Below are positions 1-7,908 of a stretch of 23,493 bases of DNA, piece by piece. A program made the translations under genes and the position numbers. The stretch spans positions 1 through 23,493 of the forward strand of contig CAZJVP010000022.1 in assembly GCA_964549615.1 (NCBI GenBank), in the 5' to 3' direction. The stretch is from CAYVLA01 sp964549615 [NCBI: uncultured Thermococci archaeon]. Lineage in GTDB: Archaea; CAYQAE01; CAYVLA01. The notes beneath the pieces are model-generated. The model saw nothing but the letters and a program-made list of their open reading frames with translations. It did not search any database and was not told the origin of the DNA. Position 1 is the stretch's first letter, and each line of letters opens with the position of its first letter.

Positions 1-656
1 AGCCTCAAGAGCATTGCCCCCGGACTCTGGGTCATCACCTGGGTTGCCTTCGCCAGCTGGTCGGCGGCTTGCTGTTCGCCCTGGGCTATGATGACCCTGG
101 AGCGCCTCTCCCTCTCGGCCTCGGCCTGCCTGGCCATAGCTCGCTTCATGGTGTCAGGCACCTCCACGTTCTTGATCTCAACGGCCGAAACCTTGATGCC
201 CCAGGGATCCGTGGCCTCGTCGACCGTGGCTTGGAGCTTCTTGTTCAGCTCATTCCTCTCCGTGAGGACCTGGTCCAGGAACGCAGTCCCTATCACGTTC
301 CTAAGGCTCGTCTGGGCATAAAGCGAGGTCGCTGCTATGAAGTTGGTCACCTGAACGACGGATTTCTCGGGATCCATGACGCGCATGTACAGCACGGCGT
401 CCACCCGGATCGGCACGTTGTCCCTGGTGATCACATCCTGGGGTGGGACATCCAAGACCATGGTCCTGAGGTCGACCCTCACCATCTTCTCGAAGATCGG
501 GATTATGAAGAAAAGCCCCGGCCCCCTGGCGCCCACGAGCCTTCCAAGCCTGAAGATGACCCCCCTCTCGTACTCCCTCACTATCTTGATCGCCGAGGCG
601 ATGATGATGAGCAGGAAGAACACCAGAGCTGCCAGCGGAACGAACCAGTCTGCCAT
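1..656 (-). CDS. Stomatin/SPFH (band 7) membrane protein, 3' end cut by the window edge
   Basis: Reading the minus strand from the ATG at 656 gives an open frame that runs off the left edge, about 218 residues. It begins with a single hydrophobic segment (about residues 4-23), followed by the stomatin-type sequence VREYERGVIFRLGR and then RGPGLFFIIPIFEKM. Further in come VDLRTMVLDVPPQDVITRDN, the segment NVEVPDTMKRAMARQAEAER and a charged helical start (ERRARVIIAQGE). This is the usual order of slipin/stomatin proteins: membrane anchor, SPFH domain, coiled coil. Family members form membrane scaffolds and often pair with an NfeD-type protein. Any such partner downstream would lie outside the window. 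The upstream gene on the same strand is 81 bases away, and a separate TATA-like box suggests independent transcription. The call is firm at family level; the exact role is unknown. Confidence 0.9.
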   Translation of the reverse strand, partial: MADWFVPLAALVFFLLIIIASAIKIVREYERGVIFRLGRLVGARGPGLFFIIPIFEKMVRVDLRTMVLDVPPQDVITRDNVPIRVDAVLYMRVMDPEKSVVQVTNFIAATSLYAQTSLRNVIGTAFLDQVLTERNELNKKLQATVDEATDPWGIKVSAVEIKNVEVPDTMKRAMARQAEAERERRSRVIIAQGEQQAADQLAKATQVMTQSPGAMLLR

Positions 657-690
657 GACGATGCGCCGCCCACCGTTTTGCCCCTTTCCC

Positions 691-700
691 ATAAATATTT
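691..700 (-). promoter_or_regulatory. TATA-like box for the SPFH gene
   Basis: On the minus strand the sequence AAATATTTAT lies in otherwise GC-rich DNA, centred about 39 bases before the ATG at 656. An archaeal start about 27 bases downstream would leave a leader of roughly 12 bases. No strong Shine-Dalgarno is present, which fits a short-leader transcript. Confidence 0.55.
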
Positions 701-736
701 GTGGGTCCTCTGGACGCCGCTGCAGCCTCCCCCAAA

Positions 737-1969
737 TCAAGCTTGCTTCCGGGCCTTCCTGAGCGCCGCCTCGACCGCCGCAACCATGTCGTTGAGTTCC
801 TTGCGGGTGTAGTTCGTGCTATTAGGCAGCGAGACAGCCCGCTTGAGCGCCCTCTCGAGCACCGGGCAGCGCCGAATCTTCCGGAACCTGTTCAGGGGAT
901 CCGTGAAGGGCCTGCCCGCCCGGTTTATGGTCGCGCGCGTCTTGAAGATGTCCAGCTCATAGGCCGGCTGCCCGCTGTACACCTGGCCCGCGGGAACTCC
1001 CTCCTCCCTGACAAGCTCGCTGAACTGCCCGGCGGTCATCTTGATCTCGTCCGGAAGGTAGTAGATGATCGAGTAGTGGACTGGACGGGAGCCCGGAATG
1101 ATCTTCCTGGGGATCAGGCCGAGCTGCTCCATCCTGGGATTGAGATACCCAGCGTTGGAGTTCACGATCTCCACGATCTTGTCCAGCTTCCGCAGCTGCG
1201 CCAGCGCCACCGCGGCCTGGAGCTCGGACATCCTGTAATTGAGTCCCAGCGGCCCCGCGTGGGAGCCCGAGAATCTGTTGTATCCGTGATCGTGAAATCT
1301 CACGGCGTTGTCGTAGATTCGGTCGTCATCGGTTGTGACGATCCCCCCCTCCCCGGACGTGATCATCTTGTTCAGCTGCAGGCTGAAACACCCGATGTCG
1401 CCGAGCGCCCCCACCTTCTTTCCCCTCAAGGAGGCGCCGTGCGCGTGGGAACAATCCTCGATCAGGTAGAGGTCCTTCTCCTCCGCGACCTCCCGCAGGC
1501 CCGTCATGTCCGCCGGGAATCCCAGCAGGTGGACGGGAAGGATGGCTTTCGTCCTCGGCGTCACCGCTTCCCTGACGGACCTGGGATCAAGATTCATTGT
1601 CTCGTACTCGACATCTGCGAAGACTGGAACCCCGCCGCACAGGAGGACGGGAGTGATGTTTGCTATGAACGTGACGGGAGGCACTATGACCTCCTCGCCC
1701 GCGCCTATGCCGCAGGCGGCCACCCCCTCGTGCACGGCCGCGGTTCCGCTTGAAACTGCAAGCGCGTGTCTGGCGCCGATGTACCGGGCGAACTCGGCCT
1801 CGAAGGCATCAGCCTTGTGCCTCGGATCGGGCCCGTAGAATCGGAAGAGCGACTTGGATCGGACGACTTCCTGCACCTCCTTGAGTTCCTCCCTGCCTAT
1901 CAGGTTCACCCCGAAGCCGGTGTACGGCCACGGCTCCTTGCGAACCGGCCCACTTTTCCTGCGAGCCAT
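737..1969 (-). CDS. DegT/DnrJ/EryC1/StrS family PLP-dependent aminotransferase
   Basis: A 410-residue fold-type I aminotransferase of the sugar-aminotransferase family, which uses PLP to exchange keto and amino groups on (usually nucleotide-) sugars or cyclitols. Visible marks are the cofactor phosphate motif SSGTAAVHEG near residue 73, the PLP-ring aspartate stretch LIEDCSHAHGA near 169-179, and the Schiff-base lysine, about K201, in SLQLNKMITSGEGG. The family-typical FHDHGYNRFSG and LNYRMSELQAAVALAQL follow. Full family length. The ATG at 1969 has GAGGTG six bases upstream; a GTG nine bases earlier (1978) is possible but less well spaced. It is the last gene of the seven-gene operon, 45 bases after the kinase. 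The substrate cannot be read from sequence; an amino-sugar or amino-cyclitol is an inference from the neighbours. Confidence 0.93.
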   Translation of the reverse strand: MARRKSGPVRKEPWPYTGFGVNLIGREELKEVQEVVRSKSLFRFYGPDPRHKADAFEAEFARYIGARHALAVSSGTAAVHEGVAACGIGAGEEVIVPPVTFIANITPVLLCGGVPVFADVEYETMNLDPRSVREAVTPRTKAILPVHLLGFPADMTGLREVAEEKDLYLIEDCSHAHGASLRGKKVGALGDIGCFSLQLNKMITSGEGGIVTTDDDRIYDNAVRFHDHGYNRFSGSHAGPLGLNYRMSELQAAVALAQLRKLDKIVEIVNSNAGYLNPRMEQLGLIPRKIIPGSRPVHYSIIYYLPDEIKMTAGQFSELVREEGVPAGQVYSGQPAYELDIFKTRATINRAGRPFTDPLNRFRKIRRCPVLERALKRAVSLPNSTNYTRKELNDMVAAVEAALRKARKQA

Positions 1970-2014
1970 CCTCGACACCTCACCAACGCGCCTCGGCGGG
2001 AGGGAAGCGATCCC

Positions 2015-2980
2015 CTAGTCTTCCCACCGCCAGTTCATTTGCCTTTCCACCTTCCTTATGTCCTTCAGAAACGGGGCACCTTCCATGGGACCCAGCTTCG
2101 TGACGGCAAAGGCACCGACCGTGTTTCCGAGCCTGCCGCACTCAAGGATTGACCGCCCAGCCACATAGCTCGTCGTGAAACCCGCGTCAAAGCAGTCCCC
2201 AGCACCGGTCGGGTCAACCCTGGGCATCACGCGCTCGATCGGAAACGGCGGCACCCTCACCTCCTGGTTTTCGGTGAAGATGGTGCAACCCTCGGATCCC
2301 ATCTTCAGCGCCACGACCTTCGCATCCCTCAGAAGCGCTCTGCACGCCTTGGCTGGCTCAGCGATGCCTGTAAGCATGCTCGCCTCCTCGCCGCTCGGCA
2401 AGACTATGTCGCACACCTCCAGGACCGGGCGACAGATCTCCCTGACCCTCTCGATGCCGAGAAGCTCGGGCCTTAGGTTGGGATCCAGGCTGATCAACCC
2501 GCCGCGGGACTTGACGATCTTCATGGCCTTGTAGCAGGCCTCGCGGCTGGAATCGCTCACGGAGAGCGCCGAACCCATGAGATGAAGGAGCTTTGCGCCT
2601 GCAAGGTAGGCGGGGTCTACATCGTTAGGACCAAGCGTCCCGGCCGCGGAGTACCTGAGATGGAAGATGAATTTCCTAGAACCGTCCCGGTTGTAGGAGA
2701 CGAACGCGCACCCCGTGGTATGGCCTTCCCTCCTCTTCACCTGGGACACATCCACCTTATCCTCCCTCAACCGGTTCTCCACGACATCTCCGAAATCATC
2801 CGGGCCCAGAACCCCGATGAAGCCGGTCGACGCACCCAGCCTCGCCGCAGCATCTATGTAGATCGCCGGCGCACCACTTGGGAAGGGCCCCATGAACTCG
2901 GCCGGCGTGTTCAGCGGGATCCCTACCTCCTTTCGCATTATCTCTACCAGCATCTCTCCCATGGAGACTATCTCTGGCAT
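2015..2980 (-). CDS. PfkB/ribokinase family carbohydrate kinase
   Basis: A 321-residue cytoplasmic sugar kinase that would phosphorylate a sugar or sugar acid with ATP. The PfkB signature 2 DPTGAGDCFDAGF is intact near residues 256-268, with the catalytic Asp about D262. The N-terminal glycine-rich substrate region (GPFPSGAPAIYIDAAARLG) and SLDPNLRPELLG near 164-176 resemble 2-keto-3-deoxygluconate kinase and fructokinase-like members. The start is ambiguous. The ATG at 2980 has GGTGA five bases upstream and sits one base past the end of the YjbQ gene, while an in-frame GTG at 2989 would overlap that gene by eight bases. The tight junction indicates translational coupling. Family is certain; substrate is not. 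Confidence 0.93.
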   Translation of the reverse strand: MPEIVSMGEMLVEIMRKEVGIPLNTPAEFMGPFPSGAPAIYIDAAARLGASTGFIGVLGPDDFGDVVENRLREDKVDVSQVKRREGHTTGCAFVSYNRDGSRKFIFHLRYSAAGTLGPNDVDPAYLAGAKLLHLMGSALSVSDSSREACYKAMKIVKSRGGLISLDPNLRPELLGIERVREICRPVLEVCDIVLPSGEEASMLTGIAEPAKACRALLRDAKVVALKMGSEGCTIFTENQEVRVPPFPIERVMPRVDPTGAGDCFDAGFTTSYVAGRSILECGRLGNTVGAFAVTKLGPMEGAPFLKDIRKVERQMNWRWED

Positions 2981-2981
2981 C

Positions 2982-3413
2982 TCACTCACCCAGCACCTGC
3001 ACGCAATACTCCCGGGAAAGGGGTCCGTCCATCTCCACGAAATATATGTTCTGTCTTCCGCCCCTGACGATCTTCCCGTTCTCGACGGGAAAGATCGCGT
3101 TGATCCCTGTCAGCATCCCCCTGAGATGGCAGTGGGCGTTCACCCCGAGCCTGCCGTCGAAGTCGAGATACCTTGCGTGGTGGTAGTTCAGCCCCTCCGG
3201 CACCAGCCTCCTCAGCGTGTCCAACGTGTCCTCCTCAAGGCAGGGCAGGCCCTCGTTCACGGTGATGCCCGTGGTCGTGTGCATCGTTATCACGTTCACG
3301 ATCCCCTGTGTTATTCCGGATTTCCTGACGACCTCCTCCACCTTGTCGGTTATGTTGATCATCTCCATCTCCTTCTTGCTCTGGACCACAAGTTTCTCTA
3401 GGTGCACCTTCAT
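2982..3413 (-). CDS. YjbQ/UPF0047 family protein
   Basis: A 143-residue protein of the widespread YjbQ (UPF0047) family, a compact single-domain fold. The conserved MHTTTGITVNEGLP lies near residues 44-57, NAHCHLRGMLTG near 92-103, and the C-terminal GGRQNIYFVEMDGP near 118-131. The three histidines (about H45, H94, H96) form the family's putative metal or catalytic cluster. Bacterial members were linked to weak thiamin-phosphate-synthase-like activity, but the physiological role is unclear. The ATG at 3413 is preferred because GGAGGTG ends five bases upstream, whereas a GTG at 3419 would lie on top of it. The start overlaps the amidohydrolase stop by four bases. Its place in a sugar-type operon suggests a pathway step rather than thiamin synthesis, but that is inference. 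Confidence 0.92.
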   Translation of the reverse strand: MKVHLEKLVVQSKKEMEMINITDKVEEVVRKSGITQGIVNVITMHTTTGITVNEGLPCLEEDTLDTLRRLVPEGLNYHHARYLDFDGRLGVNAHCHLRGMLTGINAIFPVENGKIVRGGRQNIYFVEMDGPLSREYCVQVLGE

Positions 3414-4267
3414 CGCCACACCTCCCTCGATCCGAGGAAACGCTCGGCATTCTTTCGGAATATCAGTTCCTGTGCCCCATCACTGAGGCCCAGCGCCTTC
3501 ACGGCCTCGACCATCTTGACCGTTTCGATCCTGGGATAGTTCGAACCGAACATCACCTGGTTTCTCAGCGAGCGCTCCAACCAAGTCGTGGGGATCTGGC
3601 AGGAGAACGTCTGGCGGATGAACTCCATGGGCGTGTCCGCGTAGAGGCACGATGTGTCCGCATGGATCGTGGGATACTTGAGCATCAACGCAACCGTATC
3701 CATGACCCAGGGCCAGCCGAAGTGCGCGACGCAGATCTTCAGCTTCGGGAATCTGGTTGCCACCGCCTCCAGGAGGAGGGGTCGGCAGGGATCGAGCTTG
3801 GAGCCGGGTTCCCAGCTGAGCCCGCTGTGGAAGAGGATGGGCACTCCGAGCTCCGACGCCCTTGCATAGATCGGGAACACCTTCTCGTCGTCGGGCCTGA
3901 ACTCTTGGATGCCTGGAGCCAACTTGAGCCCGACGAGCCCCAACTCCTTGACCGCCGCGTCGAGGTCGTCTGGTGCGGACTTGGAGTGTGGATCAACGCT
4001 GGCGAAGCCCGCGAACCTGTCCTTCGCCCGGTCGACCAGCTCTGCTATCTGCTGGTTGGAGTATATCCTGCATCCCCTGGAGGTGGTGCAGTCTATCGGA
4101 AGCAGCACGGACTTTCGGATTCCCGCAACGTCCATCTGCAGCAGGAAGGTCTCGAGGGGCTGCGGGCGGTTGTGAAGCCCGAACACCTCCTTCGTGACCC
4201 TCAACATCTGCTTGTCCTTCTTCATCGTCTCCTCAACGAGCACCGGGTGCGTATGTATGTCGATCAT
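3410..4267 (-). CDS. Amidohydrolase-2 family TIM-barrel metal hydrolase
   Basis: A 285-residue amidohydrolase-superfamily barrel related to the group containing lactonases, decarboxylases and isomerases. The N-terminal IDIHTHP supplies H5 and H7. GLKLAPGIQEF contains a conserved lysine (about K115). ILFHSGLSW (about H147) and VAHFGWPWVMDT (about H182) supply the later histidines. The barrel end reads MFGSNYPRI, where the commonly conserved metal Asp is replaced by Asn (about N243). The ATG at 4267 has GGTGA eight bases upstream; an in-frame GTG at 4279, overlapping the LarA stop, would add four residues. Its place between LarA and YjbQ suggests a ring-opening, lactone-hydrolysing or decarboxylating step, but the substrate is unknown. 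Confidence 0.9.
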   Translation of the reverse strand: MIDIHTHPVLVEETMKKDKQMLRVTKEVFGLHNRPQPLETFLLQMDVAGIRKSVLLPIDCTTSRGCRIYSNQQIAELVDRAKDRFAGFASVDPHSKSAPDDLDAAVKELGLVGLKLAPGIQEFRPDDEKVFPIYARASELGVPILFHSGLSWEPGSKLDPCRPLLLEAVATRFPKLKICVAHFGWPWVMDTVALMLKYPTIHADTSCLYADTPMEFIRQTFSCQIPTTWLERSLRNQVMFGSNYPRIETVKMVEAVKALGLSDGAQELIFRKNAERFLGSREVWR

Positions 4268-4275
4268 GCTTCTTT

Positions 4276-5544
4276 TCACCTTAGTCTGGGCACTATCTCG
4301 GCCGCCCTCTTGAAGGCAAGGACCTCCGGCGAGCTGCCGGCGCCCCTAAGGGCCATCTCCACAGCCTCCTGAGGGTCCCGTGCATACTCGAAGCCGAGGG
4401 TCTCGGTTTGCTTTCTCGTCAATCCGACGGTGTAGACTATCACCCTCATCTTCTCTAGAATCTTGCCCACGTGAAGCATTGCCGCAATCGCACATAGGTC
4501 CTTGAGCTCCCCTGACTCCATCATGGCCTCTGCCCTGGATGGATAAAGGTAACCGTGCTTCTCCAGCTCGGGATGCTCCTTGGACGCTCCTTCCCAGCAG
4601 GGGGAGAACATGACTATGGTGCCCCCGGGCTTCACGGCGAGCTCCGCCGCTTCCAGGGCCTTGACCGCCTGCCACATATCGATGTCGGCCGGGTGCGAGT
4701 CGACCACGGCGATGTCGACCTTGTGATCGATCGGTATGCAGTAGATCTCGTCCGACGCCTCGACGCCCCTGCGATGCGCCTCCACCGGGTGGCCGAAGAA
4801 GCACCCAACCATCCTGCCCCTTCCATCCAGCACCGTGTTTGCGATCGCCTTCAGGCCCGCCTTTGCGGCTATCTCCTCGATCTCGGCCCGCACCGGGTTG
4901 TCCGCCACGCCTAGGATGTCTTCGCCCTCGAACCTTCCCGCGATCACGTGGGTTCGGCCGGTCGTCTCGGCCCCGCTCAGGCCGGGCTGGACTATCTTTC
5001 CGCCCCCCGTGTACCCGGCAACCCTGTGGGCCACGATGTTCCCGAGCCCGATGCTCCAGTCGGATTCCAATATGCTTCGGTTGACCGAGATCGGTATTCC
5101 CGAGCGGGTGGTGCCGAGGTCGGACAACATCGACTCATCCCTCCAGTAGTGGTTGAAAACGTGGAACCTCGACAGCACATCATCGCCCGCCTTCCGTGCC
5201 ATCTCCTCCTTCGTCATGTACCTATGGGTCCCCAAGGCGAACACAACTCGGATGTCCTCGTCCCCCAGCCCGGCCGATTCCAGTTCCCTAAGCAGCGGCG
5301 GGAGCATGAGCCTCGTCGGAGTCTGTCGCGTGATGTCGTCAAGTATGATGAGCGCCTTGTCGCCCTTTGAGACCTGGGAGGCGATCGGGTCGCATCCGAT
5401 CGGCCGGCAGAGCGAGCGCGCGATCATCGTCTCCGCCGGCTCCTTGGGGCGGTGTTCCTTCGGAGCGTGGATGCCGGCCAGCACGCGGTCAGGTATCTCG
5501 ACCCTGATCCGGCCCTTTCCGAGGTGGAAGAAGATCCGTGCCAT
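4276..5544 (-). CDS. LarA-type nickel-pincer-nucleotide racemase/2-epimerase
   Basis: A 422-residue LarA-family (DUF2088) enzyme. The frame is open upstream for 89 more codons, but the ATG at 5544 gives family-typical length and lies 11 bases past the preceding gene, whereas the extension would overlap it. Catalytic positions match Lactobacillus LarA with a constant offset of one: H107 (GTHRYMT), H173 and K183 in AHRVAGYTGGGKIVQPG, and H199 in TGRTHVIAG. The spacing H-10-K-16-H is exactly that of the residues contacting the nickel-pincer cofactor, so the enzyme should be active. DDITRQTP supplies the conserved Arg near 73. LarA homologues racemise lactate and other 2-hydroxy acids or epimerise sugar acids such as gluconate. 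The context favours the latter. LarB/C/E cofactor genes are not in the window. Confidence 0.93.
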   Translation of the reverse strand: MARIFFHLGKGRIRVEIPDRVLAGIHAPKEHRPKEPAETMIARSLCRPIGCDPIASQVSKGDKALIILDDITRQTPTRLMLPPLLRELESAGLGDEDIRVVFALGTHRYMTKEEMARKAGDDVLSRFHVFNHYWRDESMLSDLGTTRSGIPISVNRSILESDWSIGLGNIVAHRVAGYTGGGKIVQPGLSGAETTGRTHVIAGRFEGEDILGVADNPVRAEIEEIAAKAGLKAIANTVLDGRGRMVGCFFGHPVEAHRRGVEASDEIYCIPIDHKVDIAVVDSHPADIDMWQAVKALEAAELAVKPGGTIVMFSPCWEGASKEHPELEKHGYLYPSRAEAMMESGELKDLCAIAAMLHVGKILEKMRVIVYTVGLTRKQTETLGFEYARDPQEAVEMALRGAGSSPEVLAFKRAAEIVPRLR

Positions 5545-5555
5545 GGTCCTACCGG

Positions 5556-6671
5556 TCACAGCGATAGTATGTCGGGACGCTGCACCTTGACCCCCTCCAC
5601 CTCGTGGGTGATGGTGGGCCACGCGCGTGTCTGCGTGACGATGAGCGCGCCGCCCTGCGTGCAGACGATCGTGTCCTCGCTCTTGGTCCCCGCTATCGAG
5701 GGATTCCACGCAAAGGCCTGGTTGGGCCTGACGGATTCCCTGCAGGACGGCGTTGCGAGGAAATCCCTTGTCTGGTAACCGGTCGCGCCCCCTTGGTGGT
5801 GAAACATCCACTGGTCAGGGTAGCCAGTTGCGGCGTAGTCCTCGATTGCCCTCGAAAGAAGCCAGGATACGGACCGTCCCTCTTTGGTCCGCGAGATCAA
5901 CCCGGCGTCGATCCTTGTGCACGCGTCGTGTTTCCTTGCCAGTTCCCGCGGGACGCCTCCCAAGCTCACAAGCCGGGTGGCAGATGCGATCAGGCCCCAC
6001 TTCCTTCCGCACGCGACGAGCATGGCATACTTCCTCAGCTTCCTATCCGTGGGGATGGGGTGACGGTAGAGCTGTATCCTCTTGTCCACCGCAACCAGGA
6101 TGACGGCGGGCAGGACGCCGGAGGCCAGAAGATTGCGCGCAAGCAGGGAGGCGATCTCATGTTCGGTGCGGCCTGGCCTCACCTGCCTGCAAGCCCTCTC
6201 GACAGCTAGGCCGGTAAGCTTGCCGACCTGCTTGTACCGGTCAACCTCCTCCGGCGTGAGGCTGTATCTAAGGGGCGATATCTCGTCGTCCACCATCTCC
6301 GCCCCCGGGAATGGCCAGTCCGTTCCGATCTTTCCGTTTCCGACAAGCTCCCTGATGATCTCGAACCGGCGATCCTCATGCCATGGGGTCTCCCTGACCT
6401 CGAATCCTTGGCCCTCGACCTCCTCGGCAGCCATCCTCCCAGCCTCGATGTTGTTCGTTACCAGGAACTTTTTGTCCGCTGTCACGACGACGGTGGACAC
6501 GCCCCTTCGGTTCGTGATCTCGACGTGGTTGTCGCCCCCGCAGGTGAACCAGGCGAAGTTCTTCGAGGTCGTGAGGCAAAGCGCGGAGAATCCCCTCTCT
6601 TCCAGGAAATTGCGAACCCTCTTCTCCTTCACGGCAATCTCGGACTTGGAGGGCTTCAACGCTTCTCGCAC
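5556..6671 (-). CDS. M24 (creatinase/aminopeptidase P-like) family protein with degenerate metal site
   Basis: A 371-residue two-domain protein: an N-terminal creatinase-type domain (about 1-140) and a C-terminal pita-bread domain. The usual five metal ligands are mostly absent. The first Asp position is Ala (about A220, in MLVACGRKWG). The Asp of the D-x-T-R motif is Ser (about S230, in GLIASATR). The Glu-Pro Glu is Asn (about N323, in FAWNPSI). The histidine region (MFHHQGGATGY, H291/H292) and the last Glu (E332, KSEDT) remain. This resembles metal-independent creatinase-type chemistry more than a peptidase. The GTG at 6671 gives the longest frame and lies seven bases after the dehydrogenase; a TTG at 6659 is an alternative. 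Second gene of the operon. Substrate unknown. Confidence 0.88.
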   Translation of the reverse strand: MREALKPSKSEIAVKEKRVRNFLEERGFSALCLTTSKNFAWFTCGGDNHVEITNRRGVSTVVVTADKKFLVTNNIEAGRMAAEEVEGQGFEVRETPWHEDRRFEIIRELVGNGKIGTDWPFPGAEMVDDEISPLRYSLTPEEVDRYKQVGKLTGLAVERACRQVRPGRTEHEIASLLARNLLASGVLPAVILVAVDKRIQLYRHPIPTDRKLRKYAMLVACGRKWGLIASATRLVSLGGVPRELARKHDACTRIDAGLISRTKEGRSVSWLLSRAIEDYAATGYPDQWMFHHQGGATGYQTRDFLATPSCRESVRPNQAFAWNPSIAGTKSEDTIVCTQGGALIVTQTRAWPTITHEVEGVKVQRPDILSL

Positions 6672-6678
6672 CCTAGCA

Positions 6679-7836
6679 CTACTCGATGGTGATCCATCTC
6701 CTCTCTCTGTTGCTCTTCAGCATGGCCTCACACAACACGACCTCGTGGTGCCCGTCCGCAAAAGTCGGGAAGTCCGGCGGGGAGGACTTGGGATCCTTTC
6801 CGGCGGCCACGAACTCGTAGAAGTTCCTCATGAACATCTTGATGCCATCTGGGTACGCCTCTGGATGGCCGCCCGGGTAAGCGGCGTAGCGCTTCGCCTC
6901 GGGAAGGAGCAGTGAAGGATCCTTGACGAGCAACTCGTTTGCCCGTTCCCTTCTGCCGATCCACATCTCATTCGGCCTTTCTTGGTCCCAAGCAAGCGCA
7001 CACTTGGACCCGTCGACCTCAATGTACAGCCTGTTCTTCCTTCCTGCCGCCATCTGTGATATTCCGAACAGACCCTTCGCCCCATTTTCCAGCTCGAACA
7101 GCACGCCCGCATAGTCCTCGGTCGTTATGGTCTTCTCCTCGTAGTCCTCGGGACGAAGCTCCTTTCCAAGGTACGTCTCTATCGGCGCCTTAGGCTTCTT
7201 GCGAACGGGCAGGATAGTTCTGAGGTCGGCACACACCTTGACGATATTGAGCCCGGTCACGAACTGGGCTGTGTCGCACCAATGTGATCCAACATCCCCG
7301 ATGGCCCTCGAAGCCCCTCCCACCTCGGGTTCAAGCCTCCAGTTGTAGTCCGTTTCCAGGAATAGCCAGTCCTGTAGGTAGGAGCCCCTGACCGCGTATA
7401 TCTGGCCGACGTCCCCCCTCTTGACCATCGCCCTTGCGTGCTGGACGAGCGGGTAGTGCCTGTAGTTGAAGTTGATCCCGTTCACGACCCCGGCGTCGGA
7501 TGCCAGCTTGACGAGCTTGGAAGACTCCCTGCTGTCCATCGCCAAGGGTTTCTCCGAGATTATGTGCTTGCCAGCCGCGATTATGTCCTGGTTTATCTGG
7601 AAATGGAGGAAGTTCGGCGTGCAGTTGTGCACCACCTCTATCTCAGGGTCCTGCAGGATCTGTCGGTAGTCGCCGAACGCGTTAGGGATGTGCAACTGCT
7701 CCGCCTTCTGCTTCGCAATGGCCTCGTTGGCCTCGGCCAGCGCCTTCACCTCCACGAAACCCAGCCTCCGAACGGCTTCGACGTGAGCTGGACCTATGAA
7801 ACCCGTCCCAATGATTCCGGCCTTGATCCTCCTCAT
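6679..7836 (-). CDS. Gfo/Idh/MocA family NAD(P)-dependent oxidoreductase
   Basis: A 385-residue dehydrogenase of the glucose-fructose oxidoreductase/inositol dehydrogenase family. The Rossmann fingerprint GIIGTGFIG is at the N-terminus (about residues 7-15). The catalytic EKP lysine is in SEKPLAMD (about K96). The second catalytic pair is in GDVGSHWCDTAQF (about D181 and H185). The C-terminal domain carries the usual open beta-sheet sequence. Members oxidise hydroxyls of sugars, inositols or sugar acids. The ATG at 7836 has GGAGG eight bases upstream; a TTG one codon earlier is also possible. It is the first gene of the minus-strand operon, directly behind a TATA-like box. Family certain; substrate not determinable. 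Confidence 0.95.
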   Translation of the reverse strand: MRRIKAGIIGTGFIGPAHVEAVRRLGFVEVKALAEANEAIAKQKAEQLHIPNAFGDYRQILQDPEIEVVHNCTPNFLHFQINQDIIAAGKHIISEKPLAMDSRESSKLVKLASDAGVVNGINFNYRHYPLVQHARAMVKRGDVGQIYAVRGSYLQDWLFLETDYNWRLEPEVGGASRAIGDVGSHWCDTAQFVTGLNIVKVCADLRTILPVRKKPKAPIETYLGKELRPEDYEEKTITTEDYAGVLFELENGAKGLFGISQMAAGRKNRLYIEVDGSKCALAWDQERPNEMWIGRRERANELLVKDPSLLLPEAKRYAAYPGGHPEAYPDGIKMFMRNFYEFVAAGKDPKSSPPDFPTFADGHHEVVLCEAMLKSNRERRWITIE

Positions 7837-7898
7837 CAAATCCGCCTCCGCGGGACGAACGCGCCCCTCTCGGCCTTGGTCGCCGCACCTTGCTCATC

Positions 7899-7908
7899 CA
7901 TATTAAAT
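7899..7908 (-). promoter_or_regulatory. TATA-like box for the seven-gene operon
   Basis: On the minus strand TTTAATATGG stands out in GC-rich DNA about 65 bases before the dehydrogenase ATG, giving a predicted leader near 40 bases that includes the GGAGG site. No other comparable box lies at the start of any downstream gene as far as 737, which supports one transcript. Confidence 0.5.

Noticed and set aside
69-812. Long plus-strand open frames over the SPFH gene
   Set aside because: They lie antisense to a frame with clear stomatin motifs and have the Pro/Arg/His-rich look of GC-rich shadow frames.
5545-5811. An 89-residue N-terminal extension of the LarA protein
   Set aside because: It overlaps the M24 gene out of frame, has no LarA homology, and the ATG at 5544 gives the normal family length.
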